Shown here: positions 1 to 5,731 of the stretch, piece by piece
Layout of the letters: every line of letters begins with the position of its first letter
Numbering within the stretch: the first letter of the stretch is position 1
Source: JABFSC01 sp031389045
Lineage (GTDB): Bacteria; Desulfobacterota; Binatia; Bin18
Assembly: GCA_031389045.1 (NCBI GenBank)
Contig: JANMSE010000145.1
Location: 1 to 6,017 of the forward strand
Length of the DNA: 6,017 nt
Direction of reading: 5' to 3'
The notes under the pieces: generated by a model
The model's database searches: none
Seen by the model: only the letters and a program-made list of their open reading frames with translations
Told to the model about the DNA's origin: nothing
Translations under genes and position numbers: made by a program

Positions 1-158
1 ACGCCACCTCCCTCTCCTTCTCCCTGTTTCGCGCTTGCTATAGTACGCCTAAACTCTTGATTTTATTGCGGTTCCGCTCCTCTCCTGGAGCCCTTTCCCC
101 GGTCGCGCTAAGTGTGCAAGATGTGGGTAATGATAAGCCCATCCGGGAGAGGGAACTT
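1..158. other. Left-edge stretch with no recognisable gene
   Basis: I see no convincing coding region here on either strand. The forward reading frame that crosses it is rich in Arg, Pro and His and continues antisense through the monooxygenase remnant, which is typical of a shadow frame. On the minus strand the last 25 bases or so before the window edge are purine-rich and contain GGAGGTGG. They could belong to the leader of a gene outside the window, but that cannot be tested here. Positions 112-134 hold a GTGTGCAAGATGTGGGTAAT-like string that reminds me of insertion-sequence ends, without enough sequence to name a family. Confidence 0.5.
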
Positions 159-362
159 TCAGTCCTTAAACTCCGGGATCACCTTGGCGAACATATCGAG
201 TTGTCGCCGCGCCTCGTCCCACGGCAGCAGCCCTTGATCGAAATACCAGCCGAACCATTCGAGTCTGTTGATACTTATCGTGTTGCGGCCAATGGGACGC
301 AGTCGTTCGCGCTCCTCGTAGGTTCCGGGAATCGTCGGCAAAATGAAGAGATTGAATTTCAC
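159..362 (-). pseudogene. Internally deleted luciferase-like monooxygenase (LLM class) remnant
   Basis: The reading frame encodes 67 residues beginning VKFNLFILPTIPGT and ending with VIPEFKD. Residues 1-28, with the RLRPIGRNT motif, look like the extreme N-terminus of an LLM-class flavin-dependent oxidoreductase. Residues 33-67 (LEWFGWYFDQGLL onward) look like the C-terminal helix region of the same family. Full-length members have about 330-380 residues, so roughly 280-300 central residues are missing, including the FMN-binding barrel. The two ends are joined in frame near residues 28-33. The GTG start at 362 is chosen because AAGGAGG lies five bases upstream; an ATG eight codons earlier lacks such a site. 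No flavin enzyme activity is expected. It could be a recent deletion product or a translated micro-protein. Family assignment comes from recalled motifs, not a search. Confidence 0.7.
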
Positions 363-367
363 GGGGG

Positions 368-374
368 CCTCCTT
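368..374 (-). promoter_or_regulatory. Strong ribosome binding site of the monooxygenase remnant
   Basis: AAGGAGG, a full match to the consensus Shine-Dalgarno sequence, sits five bases upstream of the GTG at 362. It decides the start codon and shows that the initiation region of the deleted gene is still intact. Confidence 0.75.
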
Positions 375-389
375 ACGTACTGGCACGGA

Positions 390-404
390 GCGAGGGAGCC
401 TCGC
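390..404. repeat. Short perfect hairpin in a gene-free stretch
   Basis: GCGAGG and CCTCGC form a perfect six-base-pair stem around a three-base loop. On the minus strand it lies about 30 bases upstream of the monooxygenase-remnant start. No T-tract follows on either strand, so it is not a standard intrinsic terminator. The surrounding string (GAGGGAGCCTCGCCCT) resembles dispersed intergenic repeats I recall from Verrucomicrobia and other environmental genomes, which is memory only. Confidence 0.4.
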
Positions 405-451
405 CCTGATTCGTGGGATGTTCTAGCGGGTTTGCGGCGGATTGGCCAGCA

Positions 452-473
452 CCGCAAGAATTGCGGATTGCGG
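452..473. repeat. Hairpin merged with a 7-base tandem repeat
   Basis: CCGCAA at 452-457 pairs with TTGCGG at 461-466 around a three-base loop. The ATTGCGG unit then occurs twice in tandem at 460-473. The same heptamer theme appears more loosely just to the left (GCGGATTGG). There is no T-tract and no open reading frame, so this looks like reiterated filler DNA or a small dispersed repeat rather than a terminator. Confidence 0.4.
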
Positions 474-499
474 ACGAAACACCGAAGCAACAGTCCGGT

Positions 500-532
500 C
501 TTCCTTCGCGTCTCGGCGCCTCTGCGTGAGAT
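500..532. repeat. Candidate dispersed intergenic repeat
   Basis: The minus strand reads ATCTCACGCAGAGGCGCCGA and continues GACGCGAAGGAAG. I recall very similar AGAGGCGCAGAGACGC-type strings between genes in many unrelated environmental bacteria, where they give spurious Arg/Glu-rich frames. Only one copy is in this window, so copy number cannot be judged. The frame across it (about 64 codons on the minus strand) looks like such an artefact and is not called. Confidence 0.4.
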
Positions 533-536
533 AATC

Positions 537-621
537 GCCTCACTCCACCTCAACCCCCTGCAACGTCACCGGCGCCACGACCGTTTCGACCGCACCCATA
601 TCAATCGCAGGACCCACAATG
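537..621 (-). repeat. 85-base direct repeat, left copy
   Basis: This segment matches 3768-3852 with six mismatches in 85 bases and no gap, about 93% identity, in the same orientation. Both copies cover the last 27 codons or so of a beta-helix gene plus the TGA stop and three following bases. Similarity ends abruptly on both sides: past position 537 the sequences diverge at once, and beyond 621 the left copy enters the 3' end of the large fusion gene. Confidence 0.9.
540..621 (-). pseudogene. Orphan C-terminal fragment of a choice-of-anchor Q beta-helix gene
   Basis: In frame with the TGA at 540-542, the fragment encodes IVGPAIDMGAVETVVAPVTL followed by QGVEVE. This matches the C-terminus of the intact beta-helix protein in this window, which has IVGTAIDMGAVETVVVPVTL followed by QGFEVE. 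The rest of the gene is absent: upstream of codon IVG the frame reaches a stop at 633-635 within unrelated sequence. Three of the six nucleotide differences change the residue class little, so the fragment either diverged under past selection or derives from a paralogue. It overlaps the last seven codons of the large fusion gene in another frame. It is most likely what remains of a second beta-helix gene. Confidence 0.8.
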
Positions 622-3600
622 TTGTTCCCTTGTCAGTTCCCCGTCATGCCCTTGCCACACCTCAGCCAGCGCCGCCGCTGGCAACACATACGCACCGCCA
701 ATCAGTTCACCGTCGGGATCACTGAGGTCAGGAAACCGCAGACCCGCCAGCAGTTGAATATCGAAAATCTCTTGAATCGCGTCGGCGAACCGGACAAAGC
801 CGACGATGTTCCCGCTCTGGATATTGACCACCCACACCCCACACGCACGCTCCTGCAACCGCTCGGTCAACGGAATCCCGCCAAACACGCTCTCCCGCAC
901 CTGGGAGAGGCCGATGAACGCATAAGGTCCAGCGAATGCCAAACCACGAGTGAAGCCCGGCAGCTCCGCGACCGTGTCTATGCGCCCCGAATCAATATCA
1001 AGCGTCGCCAAGGTCCCCTTGCCTGATTCGAGAACCCACAAGCGTCCGTGATACCAGCGTGGTGAGTGTGGCATGGAGAGCCCGGCCACCACGATTTCGC
1101 CGGATTCGACATCAATCACACAGCCGCCGCTCGCTTTCCGTTCGCGCCAGCCGTTCGGCGTATTCGTCTGCCCCAGCGCGGTCACGAAGCGCACGCGCTG
1201 GTCGCTCACCGCCATGCCATTGAGGTGACACCGATCTTCCGCCGCCAAGTGGGACACAAACCGCGGTCGCCAGCGCGGGACAAAACTATGCGCTTCATCC
1301 AACGTGCACAGACAGGAGAACCGCGTGTTGACGAGCCAGAGTGCCTGCTCGGCAAAGGCAAGTTCGTGAATGCGAATGTCTCCAGTCACATGCGCGGCCC
1401 GTGGCAGAAAGCAGGCATCATGCTTGCCCGGGGGATCGAGCTTCCGCGCCACGGCGGGCTGGTTGCGATACTCCCACACATGGTGCTGCGTGCCGATGGC
1501 CAGATACTGAGGCCCCACCGCCATCCCCATCGGACTCTGAAAATCGCGAAAATGCGTATTCAACTGACCACCATCCGCGCGCACGGTGATGACATGACCA
1601 CTTTGGTAAGTGGACACCAGTAAGGAGCTGTGCAGCCGCCGCAACAGCTCCGGGACACTCGCGGTATAGCGACTGCGAAACGGATGAGCCTGTTCCGCCG
1701 TGGCAGGCGGCGGCTGGGACACCGCTGGAGAGACGCTCGGCGGCGGCGTGTGTCCCGGTGTGGGAGGAAGCGCAACCCGACGGATGGGCATGGCCACCGG
1801 GGCACGAGCAAAGAAGTCCCGCGCTCGAGCGGCGACATCCGCCACCAGCGGCAGCACCTCCGTCAACACCACTTCGTTTCGTCGCCATTTATCGGGGTCC
1901 GGCGGCGTCAGGGTATGACGCGCCAACGGTAAGGGGGCGGTGAGATGCCGGTCCCACGCGATGTTCACAAAATCACAGAGCCGCTCGACTTCGGTTTGTG
2001 GGTCCGACACCAGGCGATCATAGCTCGCCACGCACCACTGCTCCGGGGGGAGACGTTCGAGGTCATCCAGGAGGACCTGCGTGGTCGTCGCCCACTGCCG
2101 CGCGACAATCTCCGCCAAGGGCTTGCCGATCATCTCCAGCCACCCTGGCACCAGCACCAACGACCACCGCAGCCCGGACCATCCCGGTAGCCGTGGATAC
2201 GTCACAAAGCGGCCCGACCGCCAGGCGTCCATCATGCTACTGATTTCCTCGCGGGGATCGCGGTAGAGATAGATGAAAACCGCATCGGGAAAGATGGCCT
2301 GAAAGAACGGAACGCGCAGCGCATTCTTGGGGGTTTTTTCCAGGAACCGGACACCGGCCATCCGGGGGTCCGGGGCCTGGCCGTCGCGATCATACATCTG
2401 CGCGAGAAAATTGGCGCGCAGGTGCTCCGCCGTGTCGGTATCCGCGTCCGCCGCCGTCAGACGGTTGGACGAGAACTCACGATGCGCGGGATGCAGTTGG
2501 GGGAGACCTTCAATCAGCGCATGGCTCTCCTTGCCAATCGTATACACCGTCGGCGACTGCGCGAGGGTCTCGAAGAGCAGCGAGCTGCCGGACCGTGGCG
2601 GCGACACAATAAAAATCGGGTGCGCAATACGGGAATGGGCGGATGGCACCCGCGCGGGAGCGGGCGTACTGGCCGTCGTCGGGGGTGCGGGTCGCTCAGG
2701 GACAGTGGCGGGCACTGCTCTTAGCATGGGGGTGACGCTTAAATCAGGATTGAGCGCGGGACGGATCACCATCTGGCGAATGATCTCCACCGCGTCGGAG
2801 CGATTGGGCAAGAGGAATCGTTGCTCGAAGCGCGGAAGCTGTCCGTCCAATGCCCGCAGGAGTGTCTGGTATGCGGGCCACCCCTCCATAGCTTCACCAT
2901 ACCGGGCCCACAGCGCGCGCCAGTCCTGTTGGAATCGTGTCAGCACCTGCCGTAGTTCGGCAAGCAGCGGAAGCTGGGGAGCGCCGCTCGTCACCAGGTC
3001 ATCAAACAACGAGGTAAGCAGCGAGGTTTGTTCCCACGGGGACATCACCACTGGTTGATTGACCCGTTCGAGCAAGAGGGCGGGATGCGTATCCGGCAGG
3101 AACGGCACATACCGGGGGATCGCCGGGGTCCGCGCCGACGAAGCAACAGGAGACACGCCATGCGCCACCAATTCCCAAAAGGCCGCGGACCCCACGGAGT
3201 CGGCCACCAGGTGGACCCGCTGGGTCGCGTTGGGGTTGACGACGTTATGCGGTTTCCAGGTATCAAAAATCCAGGCTTCTCCCGCCGCCATGGACAGCGA
3301 GCGGCCACCACAAACAAACTGGACAGTAGGGGCCGTGAGGATCGGCACATGCACGCGCACCCGGTGGAACCAGTAATAATTGGTATCCACATGGGGCGTG
3401 GCTTCGGCGTTGGCATCTAGTCGCATGAGGCGGGTACGCCCGATGACGGTTTGGAAGGAGGCGAGTACCTGGCGCAGATAGGGACAGCGGTCGAGCGCGG
3501 GGGTGGGCCGCATCGGCCCTTTCGTCGCATTGTTGCTGGGATCGCCATGCGCGGCGACCAGCGGAATCGCGGCATTGCCGGGATGGCCTTGCGGGTGGGG

Positions 3601-3696
3601 GAGCCATTCCGCTTCCGCGAACTGTGAGACTTCAAACGTCAGGCGTGACACATCGAAACAGACGGGTATTTTCACGAACTCGACCGCTAACCGCAT
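601..3696 (-). CDS. Aspartyl/asparaginyl hydroxylase-like – sulfotransferase – TIGR03032 triple-domain protein
   Basis: The protein has 1031 residues and no signal peptide, so it is probably cytoplasmic. Residues 20-180 resemble the aspartyl/asparaginyl beta-hydroxylase fold (Fe(II)/2-oxoglutarate): PHVD at 101-104 and KPHNVVN from 148 supply the likely iron ligands His102 and His150, with Asp104 possible, and Arg160 in RVHLVADSVGS fits 2-oxoglutarate binding. Residues 326-358 are a Pro/Ala linker. Residues 359-626 are a sulfotransferase with the PAPS 5'-phosphosulfate loop PPRSGSSLLFETL (366-378) and the 3'-phosphate motif YRDPREEISS (478-487). A second Pro-rich linker covers 641-668. Residues 672-1000 match my memory of TIGR03032/DUF4915 (STYQSGHVITVR, RFSCLCTLD, HLNGMAV), whose function is unknown. 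ATG 3696 is preferred because purine-rich GGGAG precedes it; a GTG at 3774 would overlap the previous stop and add 26 low-complexity residues. The last seven codons read out of frame into a beta-helix fragment, so the native stop was probably lost. Substrate unknown. Confidence 0.85.
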   Translation of the reverse strand: MRLAVEFVKIPVCFDVSRLTFEVSQFAEAEWLPHPQGHPGNAAIPLVAAHGDPSNNATKGPMRPTPALDRCPYLRQVLASFQTVIGRTRLMRLDANAEATPHVDTNYYWFHRVRVHVPILTAPTVQFVCGGRSLSMAAGEAWIFDTWKPHNVVNPNATQRVHLVADSVGSAAFWELVAHGVSPVASSARTPAIPRYVPFLPDTHPALLLERVNQPVVMSPWEQTSLLTSLFDDLVTSGAPQLPLLAELRQVLTRFQQDWRALWARYGEAMEGWPAYQTLLRALDGQLPRFEQRFLLPNRSDAVEIIRQMVIRPALNPDLSVTPMLRAVPATVPERPAPPTTASTPAPARVPSAHSRIAHPIFIVSPPRSGSSLLFETLAQSPTVYTIGKESHALIEGLPQLHPAHREFSSNRLTAADADTDTAEHLRANFLAQMYDRDGQAPDPRMAGVRFLEKTPKNALRVPFFQAIFPDAVFIYLYRDPREEISSMMDAWRSGRFVTYPRLPGWSGLRWSLVLVPGWLEMIGKPLAEIVARQWATTTQVLLDDLERLPPEQWCVASYDRLVSDPQTEVERLCDFVNIAWDRHLTAPLPLARHTLTPPDPDKWRRNEVVLTEVLPLVADVAARARDFFARAPVAMPIRRVALPPTPGHTPPPSVSPAVSQPPPATAEQAHPFRSRYTASVPELLRRLHSSLLVSTYQSGHVITVRADGGQLNTHFRDFQSPMGMAVGPQYLAIGTQHHVWEYRNQPAVARKLDPPGKHDACFLPRAAHVTGDIRIHELAFAEQALWLVNTRFSCLCTLDEAHSFVPRWRPRFVSHLAAEDRCHLNGMAVSDQRVRFVTALGQTNTPNGWRERKASGGCVIDVESGEIVVAGLSMPHSPRWYHGRLWVLESGKGTLATLDIDSGRIDTVAELPGFTRGLAFAGPYAFIGLSQVRESVFGGIPLTERLQERACGVWVVNIQSGNIVGFVRFADAIQEIFDIQLLAGLRFPDLSDPDGELIGGAYVLPAAALAEVWQGHDGELTREQHCGSCD

Positions 3697-3700
3697 AGTA

Positions 3701-3714
3701 CTCCCACTCCCCCT
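3701..3714 (-). promoter_or_regulatory. Purine-rich ribosome binding region of the triple-domain gene
   Basis: The minus strand reads AGGGGGAGTGGGAG and is followed by TACT and the ATG at 3696. GGGAG lies four bases and GGGGGAG ten bases from the start, so either could pair with 16S rRNA. It supports 3696 over the upstream GTG at 3774, whose preceding GAGGTGGA is closer than usual. Confidence 0.5.
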
Positions 3715-3754
3715 CCCCGATTCCCCGAATCTCCGAATCTCCGATTCTCCGATT
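3715..3754 (-). repeat. Five tandem 8-base units in the leader of the triple-domain gene
   Basis: Read on the plus strand the units are CCCCGATT, CCCCGAAT, CTCCGAAT, CTCCGATT and CTCCGATT, contiguous and without spacers. The array lies just upstream of the ribosome binding region and downstream of the beta-helix stop. Eight is not a multiple of three. If translation began at the GTG at 3774, gain or loss of a unit would shift the frame; if it begins at 3696, only leader length would change. Whether the number varies in nature cannot be seen from one sequence. Confidence 0.75.
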
Positions 3755-3767
3755 CTTGCCTCAGCGG

Positions 3768-3852
3768 GCCTCACTCCACCTCAAACCCCTGCAACGTCAC
3801 CGGCACCACAACCGTCTCGACCGCACCCATATCAATCGCAGTGCCCACAATG
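3768..3852 (-). repeat. 85-base direct repeat, right copy
   Basis: This is the 3' end of the intact beta-helix gene and the partner of 537-621, separated by 3231 bases in the same orientation. Together the copies flank the whole triple-domain gene, so recombination between them would delete that gene and its leader. Confidence 0.9.
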
Positions 3853-5243
3853 CGGGTGAGGCCACGCTGGTCGGTGCTAGGTGGCGCGGCAATGCTGGAA
3901 TTTCCAGTATTCACGGCGGGACTCGCGTTCGCCGGGAGGTGTGTCAGCGTCGGGCCACCATTATTGGCCAATTTGCCGAGCTGCGGGTCCACGTTAAGGG
4001 CATTCCCGTCGGTGTCGATGATAATATCCGCCGTTCCTGGGACTTCAATCAGACTGAAACTCGCGGTGAACCTTCCGCTAGAAGGGGCAAACGGGGTCCC
4101 CAAATCGTTGGCGACACTTGCGACGGTATTGTCCGCGACAATCGTATGGTCAAGAGTCACAGAGCCAATGTGCGCCACGATGCCCCCACCGGTCCCCGTC
4201 GCCGAATTGCTGGCGACCGTCGTATGGCGCACCGTACTGGCAGTCGCATACCCGAAAAAGACGCCACCTCCATCACAGGCCGTGACGGTGTTGCCAGAGA
4301 TCGTGCTATTTTCCAGAACAACGGGATTGTTGAATGGCGAATCAAAAAGAGCCCCACCTCCTCCGGTCCCGGTCGTGTTCCCGGAGATGGTCGTCCGCCG
4401 AATAGTATGCGTCCCGGCGTCCGCGAAGTAGAGGAAAATACCCCCTCCCCCGGTCTGCGAAGTATTGCCCGAAAGCGTCGAATTCTCGATCGTCGTATTG
4501 TTGTCGGGAGCGTACAAGTACACCCCACCGCCAGCACCACCAGTCGCGGTGTTCCCGGAAATCACCGTGTTCTGGATGAGCAGCGGTCCACCGGTATCCC
4601 CAATGTAGATTCCACCGCCAGAGGTGCCGGCCGTATTACCGGAAATCGTCGAATTCAGGATGGTGAGGTCCATCACGGGGGCCTCGGGGTTTCCACTTGC
4701 CCAAATCCCACCGCCCCCATTCGTCGCGGTATTGCTCGTGATCGTCACACTGTCAAGCGTGAGGTTTTCGTTGGCATTGAAAATGCCCGCGCCAATCTGG
4801 TCATTCCCTCCAGTAATCGTCAGCCCCGAGATCGAGACATCAAGCTCCGCCGTCGCACTGTAGATATAGAACACTTTCGAGGCATTGTTGCCGCTCACCG
4901 TGATCGTCGCTGCTCCCGGCCCTTCGAGGTCCAGCGAATCAGTAATCTCGAGTTGCCCGGTCGTCAGGGTGATTGTCCCGGTCAATCCCTCCTGAAACCT
5001 GATCGTATCCGTCCCAGCCGCACTATTGGCGTCCACGATAGCCTGCCGCAAACTGCCGGCTCCGTCATCATTCAGATTTATGACCGTGAAAGAGGCGGCC
5101 TCCACCGGTTGGCTGGCCAGCCCCATTCCTAGCGAAAGTGCCACCCCGGAAGCGAGCACCATCCCTGACGATACTCGCTGGCCCGCGTGTCGGTCCGCTT
5201 TTCGTTGCGCTCGTGTGTGCGCCCGTCGTTGTTGTCGAGTCAT
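3771..5243 (-). CDS. Exported right-handed beta-helix protein with choice-of-anchor Q domain
   Basis: The product has 490 residues. A very basic N-region (residues 1-23) precedes a hydrophobic stretch (VSSGMVLASGVALSLGMGLA) and a VEAA site near 48, so export by Sec is likely, with cleavage around residue 50. FTVINLNDDGAGSLRQAI (52-69) is the usual opening of this family. Residues 110-380 carry about seven beta-helix coils of some 29 residues with an SGNT-like turn (199, 228, 257, 285, 314, 343, 369), each followed by a Gly run and GIY/VYL-type strands. The end, with LANNGGPTLTHLP (425-437), SPAVNTG and TDQRGLTR..IDMGAVE, matches choice-of-anchor Q. The last residues VTLQGFEVE recur in the nearby orphan fragment. 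ATG 5243 is chosen for AAGGAG seven bases upstream; an ATG at 5267 lacks a site. The role is probably surface or periplasmic binding or adhesion; no catalytic residues are identifiable. Confidence 0.85.
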   Translation of the reverse strand: MTRQQRRAHTRAQRKADRHAGQRVSSGMVLASGVALSLGMGLASQPVEAASFTVINLNDDGAGSLRQAIVDANSAAGTDTIRFQEGLTGTITLTTGQLEITDSLDLEGPGAATITVSGNNASKVFYIYSATAELDVSISGLTITGGNDQIGAGIFNANENLTLDSVTITSNTATNGGGGIWASGNPEAPVMDLTILNSTISGNTAGTSGGGIYIGDTGGPLLIQNTVISGNTATGGAGGGVYLYAPDNNTTIENSTLSGNTSQTGGGGIFLYFADAGTHTIRRTTISGNTTGTGGGGALFDSPFNNPVVLENSTISGNTVTACDGGGVFFGYATASTVRHTTVASNSATGTGGGIVAHIGSVTLDHTIVADNTVASVANDLGTPFAPSSGRFTASFSLIEVPGTADIIIDTDGNALNVDPQLGKLANNGGPTLTHLPANASPAVNTGNSSIAAPPSTDQRGLTRIVGTAIDMGAVETVVVPVTLQGFEVE

Positions 5244-5250
5244 CGGCGTT

Positions 5251-5256
5251 CTCCTT
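5251..5256 (-). promoter_or_regulatory. Ribosome binding site of the beta-helix gene
   Basis: AAGGAG lies seven bases upstream of the ATG at 5243, which decides this start over the in-frame ATG eight codons earlier. No clear promoter hexamers are visible in the 58 bases separating this gene from the previous one. Confidence 0.7.
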
Positions 5257-5301
5257 CCCTCTTCCATCCTTTTAATGTTGCCACTCGCGGGTTTTGCCTG
5301 C

Positions 5302-5700
5302 TCATCCGCCTGTGGACGGCGTACACCCTGGACGCGCGTTTCGCGGTCTCAGGGTTCTGATCTCGGTCACCACCGTAGTGTCGCCCCGCTGTACGGTTTT
5401 CACCTTGATCGGCGTTCCTGGCGTCAATTCCGCCAACGTGCACGCCCGCCCACGACACGAAATACGCGCATCGGCGGGGATGTCGAATGTCCGCGTGCTA
5501 CCGATCATTGCCGCGGAGGTCGCCCGCGTCGCGGTCGTTGCCGCGGGTGCCGCGAGCGACACCATCAATTTGCCGGGTCCCACACTCGCCACCGTGCCTT
5601 TGTAGCGCGTCCCCCACTTCTGCCCCGGCCCCTCCGCCCATGCGACACTACTAGTGAGTATTGTCACCGTGGCCATCACTCCGATTGTCCATCGTCGCAT
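5302..5700 (-). CDS. Small secreted protein of unknown function
   Basis: The protein has 132 residues. MRRWTIGVMATVTILTSSVA is a typical signal peptide with a basic start, hydrophobic core and probable cleavage after AWA at residue 22. The mature part has a pattern seen in small beta-barrel accessory domains such as DUF5666-like proteins: KGTVASVGPGKLMVSL (34-49), then TFDIPADARISCRG (71-84), LAELTPGTPIKVKTV (89-103) and TTVVTEIRTL (108-117). An Ala/Thr-rich insert (50-64) separates the first two strands. Cys82 and Cys87 could form a disulfide; Cys126 lies in a Pro/Gly tail. ATG 5700 is chosen because AGGAGG lies six bases upstream and the signal peptide starts there; an in-frame ATG 31 codons earlier would bury the signal and overlap the previous gene. 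The family resemblance is weak and I do not assign a function. It may share a transcript with the beta-helix gene 58 bases downstream. Confidence 0.7.
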   Translation of the reverse strand: MRRWTIGVMATVTILTSSVAWAEGPGQKWGTRYKGTVASVGPGKLMVSLAAPAATTATRATSAAMIGSTRTFDIPADARISCRGRACTLAELTPGTPIKVKTVQRGDTTVVTEIRTLRPRNARPGCTPSTGG

Positions 5701-5706
5701 CTTCTT

Positions 5707-5712
5707 CCTCCT
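5707..5712 (-). promoter_or_regulatory. Ribosome binding site of the small secreted protein gene
   Basis: AGGAGG lies six bases upstream of the ATG at 5700, within a purine-rich leader AGAGGAGGAAGAAG. It fixes the start at the signal peptide. Only 31 bases separate this start from the stop of the upstream gene, which leaves little room for an independent promoter. Confidence 0.75.
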
Positions 5713-5731
5713 CTGGTTGATTGTTGTTCCC

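Larger units (their letters stand above)
387..539. other. Gene-free mosaic between two gene remnants
   Basis: This stretch separates the orphan beta-helix 3' end from the monooxygenase remnant. It contains the three short repeat-like elements listed separately and no credible coding sequence. Stops and Arg/Pro-rich translations occur in the frames I checked. It looks like decayed or repeatedly recombined intergenic DNA. Confidence 0.5.

Noticed and set aside
390..466. Hairpins as intrinsic terminators
   Set aside because: Stems are only six base pairs and no T-tract follows on either strand.
359..553. 64-codon minus-strand frame with an SRRGAETRRKTG segment
   Set aside because: This peptide is the usual translation of the dispersed repeat-like DNA at 500-532, and the frame spans two hairpins. 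I treat it as repeat sequence, not a gene.
57..725. 222-codon open frame on the plus strand
   Set aside because: It runs antisense across the monooxygenase remnant, the repeat mosaic and the beta-helix fragment. The product is Arg/His/Pro-rich, and it has no ribosome binding site.
2327..3058. 243-codon open frame on the plus strand
   Set aside because: It is antisense to the sulfotransferase and hydroxylase-linker region of the triple-domain gene. Its Ser/Arg-rich composition and lack of motifs mark it as a shadow.
3697..3774. N-terminal extension of the triple-domain protein from the GTG at 3774
   Set aside because: The 26 extra residues are encoded largely by the octamer array and are low-complexity. 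The ATG at 3696 has a better placed purine-rich site. I kept this as an alternative in the findings.
4150..4760. Regularly spaced repeated DNA motifs that could suggest a CRISPR-like array
   Set aside because: The spacing follows the coils of the beta-helix protein, the repeats are imperfect and remain in frame, and no unique spacers of constant length exist.
3756..5132. 458-codon open frame on the plus strand
   Set aside because: It lies fully antisense to the beta-helix gene and its translation is Arg/Pro/Ile-rich without recognisable domains. The repeated Gly/Asn/Thr codons of the beta-helix gene keep the opposite frame open.
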